A stretch of 5,114 nucleotides of DNA from DASWJZ01 sp964487455 (lineage in GTDB: Bacteria > Pseudomonadota > Alphaproteobacteria > Rhizobiales > Afifellaceae): the NCBI GenBank assembly GCA_964487455.1, contig CAZARE010000242.1, positions 1 through 5,114 on the forward strand, in the 5' to 3' direction. Below the pieces are notes generated by a model. That model was not told the origin of the DNA. It worked only from the letters and a program-made list of their open reading frames with translations, and did no database searches. A program made the position numbers and the translations under genes. Positions 1 to 5,094 of the stretch are shown one piece after another; positions within the stretch are counted from its first letter, which is position 1, and the number at the start of each line of letters is the position of its first letter.

Positions 1-177
1 GCCCTGAACCACGAAATAGTAGCCGAGCGGCCAGTCGAAGATGACGATGGAATCGAGCTCCGCGGCGAACCACGGGACAACGAGCCCGAACAGGGCCCAT
101 ATGACCAAGACGAGATAGGTGAGATTGCGCGTCTTCGCCCAGTGACGGCGTTGATTTTCTGCGGGTTCCGTTGCCAT
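1..177 (-). CDS. DUF4212 sodium:solute symporter small subunit (partial, 5' part)
   Basis: The minus strand reads open from an ATG at 177 to the window edge, giving the first 59 residues; the 3' end lies outside. The start MATEPAENQRRHWAKTRN is a short charged cytosolic head. A hydrophobic segment follows at about residues 19-38, containing VIWALFGLVVPWFA. Then comes ELDSIVIFDWPLGYYFVVQG, where a second membrane segment begins. A basic/aromatic head, a first helix ending in a V-P-W/L-F-A motif, and a 'F-x-W-P-x-G-Y/F-Y' entry into helix two is the pattern of DUF4212 proteins. These are small two-helix inner-membrane subunits normally encoded just before a large sodium/solute symporter of the acetate-permease type. 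That large gene would lie to the left. A run of seven G ending 6 nt before the ATG can serve as ribosome binding site. Family assignment is by recalled pattern; the transported solute cannot be told from this fragment. Confidence 0.85.
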   Translation of the reverse strand, partial: MATEPAENQRRHWAKTRNLTYLVLVIWALFGLVVPWFAAELDSIVIFDWPLGYYFVVQG

Positions 178-259
178 GGGTGCCCCCCCGAAGTGGCTCT
201 TGGGCCTGCCTTTCGTCCGGTCACGATCGCCGATAGCTCATCGCCCGGAATCAACGGCA

Positions 260-289
260 AGATTACAAATCCGTGAACGAGCGAGTCAA
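260..289 (-). promoter_or_regulatory. Candidate sigma70 promoter for the DUF4212 gene
   Basis: On the minus strand, TTGACT (complement of 284-289) matches the -35 consensus at five of six bases. It is followed after 18 bp by TAATCT (complement of 260-265), a weaker -10. Transcription would start near 253, giving a leader of about 75 nt before the ATG at 177. The region is noticeably more AT-rich than its surroundings. A GAGTC (GANTC) site at 283-287 overlaps the -35, and GAATC at 248-252 lies near the predicted start point. No comparably good promoter was found on the plus strand for the divergent gene at 336; GTGAAC at 273-278 with TATTTT at 297-302 is a poor candidate. Confidence 0.45.
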
Positions 290-335
290 TTGTATGTATT
301 TTGGCCAACCGCCTCCTTCTTGAACAGGCCGCATC

Positions 336-1004
336 ATGCTTGCAGCCCTTACCGCTCTCCTGCCAAAGCCGCTTAAGGCGCTGGCGATCCGATTCGACAA
401 ACGCCCAATCGATACGGTCGAGCACTTGACCGAGTTCGTGCGCACGCGCGCCTCTTATGTGGCCCAGACATCGCTATACGGCTATCTGAAGACGCGCATG
501 GGGACGCGCTACCCGGAATATTTCAAAGACGAGGTATTCTCCTCCTCGATCCGCATCGCCGCGGTGAACCTGTTTGTCTCCTGCCTCGGCGACCTGACGC
601 TCCATGCGGTTGCCATCGCCGATCGCGACGGCCGACTTGGTGCGCAGGAAGCGGCGGCGCTGGCCAGGCAATGCTTCAAGCACGGAATGGAGCGGCACTT
701 GTCGGACCTCGCCCCGGAATTGGTGCCGGCGCATTCCATCGGGGAATTTGCCAGGCGGAGCGCCGAGACGCAGTGGGCAAACGCCGCAGAAGGCGCGGCT
801 GCTTTCGCCGGCAGCGAGAGGGATATCGTCCGTTTCGCGCCGGTCATCGATGAGTTCAAGGCGCTCGATCACGAGATCGTCGCCAATTCGATACGGTTTC
901 GCTGGCGCGACATCCGCGAGCAGTTGCGGAAGCGTATCGACGCGAAGGGAGTCTGCGACGATTGGCTGAGCCGCGGCGGGATAGCCGCCGCGTCGGACAC
1001 ATGA
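336..1004 (+). CDS. Conserved-looking hypothetical protein, 222 aa
   Basis: I do not recognise this family. The start is well constrained: an in-frame TGA lies at 321-323 and ATG 336 is the first start codon after it. A weak purine stretch (GAACAGG, 322-328) sits 7 nt upstream. The protein looks soluble and mostly helical, without a clear signal peptide or membrane segment; residues 74-95 (IAAVNLFVSCLGDLTLHAVAIA) are moderately hydrophobic but contain charged and polar residues. The N-terminal half is rich in aromatic and basic residues (YGYLKTRMGTRYPEYFKDEVF, 48-68). The C-terminal part (170-208) is strongly charged and probably helical. Cysteines are at 83, 113 and 207, with no metal-site spacing. 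Codon use matches the neighbouring genes and the frame is clean over 222 codons, which supports a real gene. It is divergent from the symporter subunit and convergent with the acetyltransferase, so it is transcribed alone. Confidence 0.8.
   Translation: MLAALTALLPKPLKALAIRFDKRPIDTVEHLTEFVRTRASYVAQTSLYGYLKTRMGTRYPEYFKDEVFSSSIRIAAVNLFVSCLGDLTLHAVAIADRDGRLGAQEAAALARQCFKHGMERHLSDLAPELVPAHSIGEFARRSAETQWANAAEGAAAFAGSERDIVRFAPVIDEFKALDHEIVANSIRFRWRDIREQLRKRIDAKGVCDDWLSRGGIAAASDT
972..992 (+). terminator. GC-rich hairpin at the 3' end of the 222-aa gene
   Basis: CGCGGCGG (972-979) and CCGCCGCG (985-992) are perfect complements separated by the five bases GATAG. The stem lies inside the last codons of the gene, ending 10 nt before the end of its TGA stop codon. 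There is no T-run after it on either strand, so it is not a standard intrinsic terminator. It may still stabilise the 3' end of the mRNA or act as a Rho-associated barrier at this convergent junction. It could also be a by-product of GC-rich codons (SRGGIAAAS). Confidence 0.25.
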
Positions 1005-1061
1005 GCCGTCTCTCGATCCGGGGCACATGCTCCCGCGCCACTCGGAGGGCTGGCAGAAGCG

Positions 1062-1583
1062 CTATCCCGCGCCGCCGCCTGGTGCGCGAACGCCCCTGAC
1101 CGTGCCCTGAAGGGCATCGACGGCGCCTGGCCGAAGCTCCGCGGCAAGCAAGCGGGCCGGGTCCACGGGGCCGGGCATCCGCACGCGCTTTCCCGGCAGC
1201 GGCTTGAAGCCGAACGGGCGGTAGTAGGGCTCGTCGCCGACCAGGATGATGAAGGGCCAGCCGCTCTCGGCCGCCTCAGTCACGGAGCGTCGCATCAAAG
1301 CCTTGCCATAGCCGAGGCCCTTGTGCGGCGGATCAACGACGAGCGGCCCGAGAAGGAGGCCGCGCGCCCCCCCGACATCGATCGGAGTGAGCCGCACTGA
1401 GGCCACTAGCGCGCCGTCGAGCTCGGTCAGGAAGGACAGCGCGCGGTCATGCGGAGCCTCTTCGCGCACGCGAAATGCGGCTCGAGCGAAAGCGCCCGGC
1501 CCGAAGGCCGCCCGTTGCAGGGCTTCCACGGCGGGATCGTCCGATGGTGTCTCGGAACGTGTGAGGGCTGCTTCGGAGGGCAT
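1062..1583 (-). CDS. GNAT-family N-acetyltransferase (YhbS-like)
   Basis: A 173-residue protein predicted to transfer an acetyl group from acetyl-CoA to an amine; the acceptor is unknown. Strand beta-4 and the CoA loop are visible at 76-101: LLLGPLVVDPPHKGLGYGKA, with the acetyl-CoA pyrophosphate loop KGLGYG at 88-93 (K in place of the usual R/Q). VGDEPYYRPFGF at 115-126 is a hallmark of the YhbS/COG3153 subgroup, and the following PGPVDPARLLAAEL (137-150) plus a late R-P-G-A also fit it. About 170 residues is the usual length. The start is fixed: a minus-strand in-frame TGA lies 15 bases upstream and no other start codon intervenes. No clear Shine-Dalgarno precedes it. A G7 run within codons 70-72 is a potential slippage site. 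The gene converges with the 222-aa gene (57-bp gap) and diverges from the reductase gene. Confidence 0.88.
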   Translation of the reverse strand: MPSEAALTRSETPSDDPAVEALQRAAFGPGAFARAAFRVREEAPHDRALSFLTELDGALVASVRLTPIDVGGARGLLLGPLVVDPPHKGLGYGKALMRRSVTEAAESGWPFIILVGDEPYYRPFGFKPLPGKRVRMPGPVDPARLLAAELRPGAVDALQGTVRGVRAPGGGAG

Positions 1584-1694
1584 TGGCGGACCCGCGGCTC
1601 ATCGAAATGCCGCGGATCCCTCGGAAAACCGGCGGCTCAGCGCAGTGAAACGACGGCACGTCGCAAACGACTCGGACGCGTCGCTCGTCGCAAT

Positions 1695-1745
1695 GCGCAA
1701 ATGACGGTTCCATTCATTGCGCGCGGCCCTATCATGATAGGAACC
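1695..1745. promoter_or_regulatory. Dyad-symmetry cluster with a perfect 14-bp palindrome; candidate operator/promoter
   Basis: CCTATCATGATAGG at 1728-1741 is a perfect palindrome in the 287-bp divergent region between the acetyltransferase and reductase genes. It is AT-richer than its surroundings, as operators of TetR/MarR-type repressors often are. Just left of it, GCGCAAATGA (1695-1704) and TCATTGCGC (1714-1722) form an inverted repeat with one bulged base. GGTTCC (1706-1711) and GGAACC (1740-1745) form a wider one. The palindrome also contains TATCAT on both strands (1730-1735 and complement of 1734-1739), a 5/6 match to a -10 element, so it could itself be part of a two-way promoter; no good -35 partner was found. 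Function is inferred. Confidence 0.4.
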
Positions 1746-1856
1746 AAAGGGGCAAGCCGGAACGGCGGCTGCCCGCCACCGGTCTCCTTCACCGGCGACC
1801 TTGCCCAGCCGTTTCGCATCAGGGCATGAGGCCGCTTCACCGACAGAGTCTGCATC

Positions 1857-1861
1857 AGGGA
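1857..1861 (+). promoter_or_regulatory. Ribosome binding site deciding the reductase start
   Basis: AGGGA ends 9 nt before ATG 1871. The upstream in-frame ATG at 1826 also has an AGGG (1821-1824), but only one base separates the two, which is too close to work. This spacing, together with the family N-terminus beginning at MG-x-L, favours 1871. Confidence 0.55.
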
Positions 1862-1870
1862 CGGTATCGC

Positions 1871-2866
1871 ATGGGTATGCTCGTCGAGGGCAAATGGGAG
1901 AAGCAGAAGAAGCGCGACCCGCGCTCTGCCGACGGGCGGTTCGTGCGCGCGGAGGCGCGCTTCCGCAACTGGGTTACCGCCGACGGCTCTCCCGGCCCTT
2001 CCGGCGAGGGCGGCTTCAAGGCCGAGCCCGATCGCTACCACCTCTACGTCTCGCTTGCCTGCCCTTGGGCGCATCGCACTCTGATCTTCCGCAAGCTTAA
2101 GAAGCTGACCGACATTATCGGTGTGTCGGTGGTGGAGCCGCACATGCTCGACGAGGGCTGGGAGTTCAATGCGACCTGGCCCGACCACCTCTACGGCCTG
2201 AGCCGACTCTATGAGATCTACCTGAAGTCAGATCCTACAGCCACCACGCGCGCAAGCGTGCCGGTGCTTTGGGACAAGGCGAGCGAGAAAATCGTCTCCA
2301 ACGAATCGTCAGAGATCATCCGCATGTTCAACAGCGCTTTCGACGAGTTCGGCGACGCCTCGCTGGACTTCTATCCGGAAGAAGTGCGCGAGGAGATCGA
2401 CGCCATCAACCACACGGTCTACGAGACGGTGAACAACGGCGTCTACAAAGCGGGCTTCGCGCGGACCCAGGAGGCGTACGAGGACGCCTTCCGCGCGCTG
2501 TTCAACACGCTTGACGAACTCGACGTCACGCTCGACGAGCAGCGCTTCCTGGTGGGCGACCGGCTGACGGAGGCGGATTGGAGGCTTTTCACCACACTCA
2601 TCCGCTTCGACGCCGTTTACTACAGCCATTTCAAGTGCAACCGGCGGCGAATTGCCGACTACCCGAACCTGTCCGGCTACGTGCGCGACCTCTTCCAGAT
2701 GCCCGGCGTCAAGGACACGGTCGACCTGGAGCACACCAAGCAGCACTATTACTACAGCCACGAGAGCATCAATCCCACGCGTATCGTGCCGCTCGGGCCA
2801 CTCATGATCATCGATTCTCCGCACGACCGCGATCGTCTGCGCGGAACCGGCCTTCCAACACGATAG
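1871..2866 (+). CDS. yqjG: Glutathionyl-hydroquinone reductase (YqjG / Xi-class glutathione transferase)
   Basis: A cytosolic enzyme of 331 residues from this start. The family reduces glutathionyl-hydroquinones, using glutathione, to free hydroquinone and glutathione disulfide. The catalytic cysteine is Cys64 in YVSLACPWAHRT, inside the N-terminal thioredoxin fold. RFRNWVTADG precedes it, the cis-proline segment SVPVLWD lies at 129-135, and the glutathione-binding SNESSEII at 143-150. The C-terminal helical domain has TEADWRLFTTLIRFDAVYYSHFKCN (residues about 233-257) and HYYYSHESINPTRIVPLGP (292-310), both signatures of the family. The length agrees with E. coli YqjG (about 328 residues), whose N-terminus also begins MG-x-L-x-x-G-x-W. 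This is the main reason to reject the longer frame from 1826 (15 extra residues). The gene is monocistronic and ends 7 bp from the convergent Nudix gene. No regulator gene is adjacent; the upstream palindrome is a candidate control site. Confidence 0.95.
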   Translation: MGMLVEGKWEKQKKRDPRSADGRFVRAEARFRNWVTADGSPGPSGEGGFKAEPDRYHLYVSLACPWAHRTLIFRKLKKLTDIIGVSVVEPHMLDEGWEFNATWPDHLYGLSRLYEIYLKSDPTATTRASVPVLWDKASEKIVSNESSEIIRMFNSAFDEFGDASLDFYPEEVREEIDAINHTVYETVNNGVYKAGFARTQEAYEDAFRALFNTLDELDVTLDEQRFLVGDRLTEADWRLFTTLIRFDAVYYSHFKCNRRRIADYPNLSGYVRDLFQMPGVKDTVDLEHTKQHYYYSHESINPTRIVPLGPLMIIDSPHDRDRLRGTGLPTR

Positions 2867-2873
2867 ACGCCTG

Positions 2874-3344
2874 CTACCAGTCGCTGGCGGCGGGCTCGCC
2901 ATCCATCACTTCGCGAAGCCGCGCCAACGTGGCAGGCGTCGTATCGGCGGGCAGATCGGCGAGCGGGAATATCTCGCAGGCGACGATCTCAAGGTTGGGC
3001 AGGCGCGGCATTTGAGGACACGACCAATCGCGGCAGACGTAGAGCGCCACGTGATCGCCGCGATGCATCCGACCGTTGCGGTAGATGGCAAAGAGCTGCG
3101 GCGCCCCGGTGAGCACGGCGCCGGCCTCCTCGCGAATCTCGCGCTCCAGCGCCTCGCCGAGGCTTTCGCCGGCCTCCACTCCGCCGCCCGGAAAGGACCA
3201 GCCGGGAACGTAGCTATGCTTCACCAGGACCACCTGATCGTCTTTGAGGAGCACGGCGCGCACCCCGAGGGTCATGCCGCGCGCGAGGCGGGAGTAGGCA
3301 AGGTGGACCCGCTGCATGAGGCGGTGGTGCAGCCCAAGCGTCAT
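2874..3344 (-). CDS. Nudix hydrolase
   Basis: A 156-residue cytosolic Nudix protein, predicted to cleave a nucleoside diphosphate linked to another group. The Nudix box is complete and canonical at residues 54-76: G54, E60, R68-E69-I70, E72-E73 and G75, matching G-x5-E-x7-R-E-U-x-E-E-x-G-U. The glutamates bind the divalent metal. VPGWSFPGGGVEAGES leads into it. The preceding strand GVRAVLLKDDQVVLVKHSY (27-45) is the standard first beta segment. The extra N-terminal 25 residues (HHRLMQRVHLAYSRLARGMT) are basic and helical. The substrate cannot be read from the sequence. An in-frame TAG lies four codons upstream of the ATG, so the start cannot be earlier; no Shine-Dalgarno is evident. The gene is divergent from the metallophosphoesterase across 191 bp and convergent with the reductase. 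Confidence 0.93.
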   Translation of the reverse strand: MTLGLHHRLMQRVHLAYSRLARGMTLGVRAVLLKDDQVVLVKHSYVPGWSFPGGGVEAGESLGEALEREIREEAGAVLTGAPQLFAIYRNGRMHRGDHVALYVCRDWSCPQMPRLPNLEIVACEIFPLADLPADTTPATLARLREVMDGEPAASDW

Positions 3345-3535
3345 GGCGGCGAACTAGCACGGTTTCGCCCCCGGCGCAGATGTCGGCTCAACCTGCTGGC
3401 CCGCGCAGATGCTGCCCCTTTCTCTCCATTCCAGAGCTCGTTCCCCGGGCGAGGACATCTCGACGAACGAGGAAGCGAGCGGCCGAATCTCCAACTGCTG
3501 TGGACTTTATCCCAACCGCAGCGTTAACGCGGGAC
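3345..3535. promoter_or_regulatory. Divergent intergenic region of the Nudix and metallophosphoesterase genes
   Basis: These 191 bp must contain promoters for both flanking genes, because each is monocistronic. I see no convincing -35/-10 pair. Visible elements are a perfect 10-bp palindrome GCGTTAACGC at 3521-3530, five bases before ATG 3536; a GAATC (GANTC) site at 3485-3489; and the octamer CGCAGATG twice (near 3375 and 3405). The plus-strand frame stays open through most of this stretch, but its translation shows no family character. Confidence 0.35.
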
Positions 3536-4444
3536 ATGTTCCGCCTCGGCCACCTTTCCGACTTGCATCTCGGCCCGGTTCCACGGCTGCGTCTCCGCGA
3601 CTACGCCTCCAAACGCCTCGTCGGCTACGCGAACTGGCGGCGTAGGCGCTCACGCTCTCTCACGTCCGACACTCTCCATCGGCTGGTCACCGATTTGCGG
3701 GCGCAGGCGCCCCATCATATTGCCGTGACCGGTGACCTCACCAACATCGCCACGCGAGAGGAATTTGAGAACGCGCGCGCATGGCTGGAGGAGCTCGGTC
3801 CCCCGGAAATGGTCACCGCGATTCCCGGCAACCACGACGCCTACGTCCCGCGGGCGCATCACCGCTTCCGCCGACTCTGGGCGCCGTGGATGGCCAGCGA
3901 TGACGCGGAGTTCATCGACAAGGCGCTGTTCCCCTTCATGCGCCGCAAGGGCCACGTGGCGTTGATCGGAGTCTCATCGGCGGTCGCGACCGCGCCGTTC
4001 ATGGCGACGGGGCGGGTCGGCGAGGAACAGACGCGGCGCCTCTGCATGCTACTGGACGAGGCGCGCGAAGAAGGGCTTTTCCGCATTGTCCTCATCCATC
4101 ATCCGCCGAAGCTCATCGATCCGACCAGCGCTTGGCGCAAGCTCAGCGACGGGAGGCGGTTCCGCCGGGCCGTGGAGCGCCACGGAGCCGAGCTGATCCT
4201 GCACGGACACGAGCACATCCGCATGGCGACCGCCATCAAAGGACCGCGGGGCAGGATCCCGGTCGTCGGCGTGCCGGCCGGCGGCTCCCTGGTGCGCGGA
4301 GGACCGCGGGCGGCCGGGTACGCCCTCTACGAGATCGCGGAGACCAACGCCTCTTTCGAGATGACCGTCATCCACCGCGGCGTCGGACGGTCAGGCGAGA
4401 TCGCGGAGACGGAGCGCAACACTCACTCAGTCAACCGGCAATGA
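3536..4444 (+). CDS. Calcineurin-like metallophosphoesterase
   Basis: A 302-residue soluble binuclear-metal phosphoesterase. All five family motifs are present in order: D9-L-H11 in LGHLSDLHLG, G66-D67-L-T-N70, G98-N99-H100-D101, H188-H189 in IVLIHHPP, and G224-H225-E-H227. All predicted metal ligands are therefore intact. The spacing and the IHHPP segment suit the cyclic-nucleotide phosphodiesterase/COG1409 branch, but the substrate (phosphodiester, phosphomonoester or cyclic nucleotide) is undetermined. There is no signal peptide or membrane segment. The frame is open back to 3380, but the 52 extra residues are low-complexity and would place the first beta strand far from the N-terminus. 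MFRLGHLSDLH is the typical beginning, so 3536 is chosen, although no good Shine-Dalgarno precedes it. The last 14 bases overlap the end of the convergent membrane-protein gene. The C-terminal tail (about 284-302) looks unstructured. Confidence 0.93.
   Translation: MFRLGHLSDLHLGPVPRLRLRDYASKRLVGYANWRRRRSRSLTSDTLHRLVTDLRAQAPHHIAVTGDLTNIATREEFENARAWLEELGPPEMVTAIPGNHDAYVPRAHHRFRRLWAPWMASDDAEFIDKALFPFMRRKGHVALIGVSSAVATAPFMATGRVGEEQTRRLCMLLDEAREEGLFRIVLIHHPPKLIDPTSAWRKLSDGRRFRRAVERHGAELILHGHEHIRMATAIKGPRGRIPVVGVPAGGSLVRGGPRAAGYALYEIAETNASFEMTVIHRGVGRSGEIAETERNTHSVNRQ
4330..4410 (+). repeat. 15-bp direct repeat inside the metallophosphoesterase gene
   Basis: CGAGATCGCGGAGAC occurs at 4330-4344 and 4396-4410. 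The copies are 66 bp apart and in the same reading frame, each encoding E-I-A-E-T. Recombination between them would remove 22 codons from the C-terminal part without a frameshift. An 11-bp repeat, AGGACCGCGGG, also occurs just upstream at 4240-4250 and 4300-4310, 60 bp apart and again in frame. Confidence 0.6.
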
Positions 4445-4994
4445 ACCAGGCGTAGGCCAGGAGCAGGAACATGCCGGCGATCATGCCGAGCCCGAAGCCG
4501 CCCAGTCCCCATATGACCGCGTCCGTCTCTACGCTTCGCCGCCTGGCGCCGAACAGACCGCCGCGGCCGCGGATGGTCCGCGTCAGCCAGTCCGCCTCCA
4601 TCACCTGCTCGCGCTCCACAATGCGCTCCGCCACGTAGCGGGTGACCGCGTCTGCGATGACTTCAAGACTGGGGCTTTCCTTGAGCACCGTGCGGCCAAG
4701 CCGCGTGTCCTTGACGAACTGATATTGCCGCTTGTCGCGCCCCATCACGACGAAGCTCGTTGCATCCACCCAGAAGCGTGGCGGGTCGCCGGGAAGGACG
4801 CCTAGAAGAAGCTGGTCGTGGTCCGACGGGAGGTCGTTGAAGACCCCGTCAAGCGCCTCGGCCAGAAGCTCGAGCCGCGCCTGCTCCGCTTCCCGCAGTT
4901 CCACGACCACGTCGTTCCGCTCGGACTGCGCAATCCTGACCTCGCGAATTGCGTGCTTGAGATCGATTATCCGCCTGGGCCTACCCTCTACCAT
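4431..4994 (-). CDS. Hypothetical protein with C-terminal membrane anchor, 187 aa
   Basis: I do not recognise the family. The N-terminal part, about residues 10-50, is rich in E, R, A and L and is likely a long helix or coiled coil (IREVRIAQSERNDVVVEL, then REAEQARLELLAEAL). A mixed region follows with PPRFWVDATSFVVMGRDKRQ (71-90) and YQFVKDTRLGRTVL (91-104), resembling a small beta domain. A second helical part (107-140) leads to RRR at 151-153 and one membrane helix at about 160-186, with glycine-spaced GLGGFGLGMIAG. Basic residues before the helix and almost nothing after it suggest a tail-anchored protein with its bulk in the cytosol. The start is fixed, since an in-frame TAG lies upstream with no other start codon. 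TGGGGGCG just before the ATG may be the ribosome binding site. Clean frame and codon use support a real gene. Confidence 0.8.
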   Translation of the reverse strand: MVEGRPRRIIDLKHAIREVRIAQSERNDVVVELREAEQARLELLAEALDGVFNDLPSDHDQLLLGVLPGDPPRFWVDATSFVVMGRDKRQYQFVKDTRLGRTVLKESPSLEVIADAVTRYVAERIVEREQVMEADWLTRTIRGRGGLFGARRRSVETDAVIWGLGGFGLGMIAGMFLLLAYAWFIAG

Positions 4995-5041
4995 AACGCC
5001 CCCAGAGCCTTCACCAACATTCCGCGGAGACTAGCAGGTTC

Positions 5042-5069
5042 CGGCGCGCCGCACACGCGCCGTGCACGG
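5042..5069. promoter_or_regulatory. Two adjacent GC-rich palindromes in a divergent intergenic region
   Basis: CGGCGCGCCG (5042-5051) and CCGTGCACGG (5060-5069) are each perfect 10-bp palindromes, 8 bases apart, upstream of the 187-aa gene. CGGCGC (5042-5047) can also pair with GCGCCG (5057-5062). They could be regulatory sites for the 187-aa gene and a possible divergent gene at the right edge, but short palindromes made of G and C are common by chance in DNA of this composition. Confidence 0.2.
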
Positions 5070-5094
5070 TCTTGCATTTTTCTGGTGAACGGGC

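Noticed and set aside
474..1028. 184-residue minus-strand open frame
   Set aside because: It is antisense to the 222-aa gene. Its translation is R/G/A-rich without motifs, while the plus frame has a fixed start and a more natural amino-acid composition.
1005..1061. Possible intrinsic terminator between the convergent 222-aa and acetyltransferase genes
   Set aside because: Only a weak CTCC/GGAG pairing with a long loop is present, and there is no T-run on either strand.
1321..1704. 127-residue plus-strand open frame across the acetyltransferase gene
   Set aside because: The opposite strand carries the GNAT acetyl-CoA loop and the YYRPFGF motif; this frame is a shadow rich in R, S and A.
1764..1797. 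Short stems (GGCGG/CCGCC and CCGGT/ACCGG) and a CACCGG direct repeat in the reductase leader, considered as a riboswitch
   Set aside because: Stems of five GC pairs are expected by chance in this composition, and no known riboswitch core or expression platform is recognisable.
1826..1870. 15-residue N-terminal extension of the reductase from ATG 1826
   Set aside because: Its AGGG is only one base from the ATG, whereas ATG 1871 has AGGGA at good spacing and matches the family N-terminus MG-x-L-x-x-G-x-W.
1637..2188. 183-residue minus-strand open frame
   Set aside because: It covers the divergent intergenic region and the antisense of the reductase N-terminus. It has no recognisable motif and would run through the palindrome cluster.
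2309..2902. 197-residue minus-strand open frame
   Set aside because: It lies antisense to the well-supported YqjG-family gene. Its V-, D- and E-rich translation shows no domain and is the usual third-position GC shadow.
3012..3527. 171-residue plus-strand open frame
   Set aside because: It is antisense to the Nudix gene, whose catalytic box is complete on the other strand.
3380..3535. 52-residue N-terminal extension of the metallophosphoesterase
   Set aside because: The extension is compositionally poor (P, R, S) and precedes the canonical first beta strand MFRLGHLSDLH. No signal peptide or domain is visible in it.
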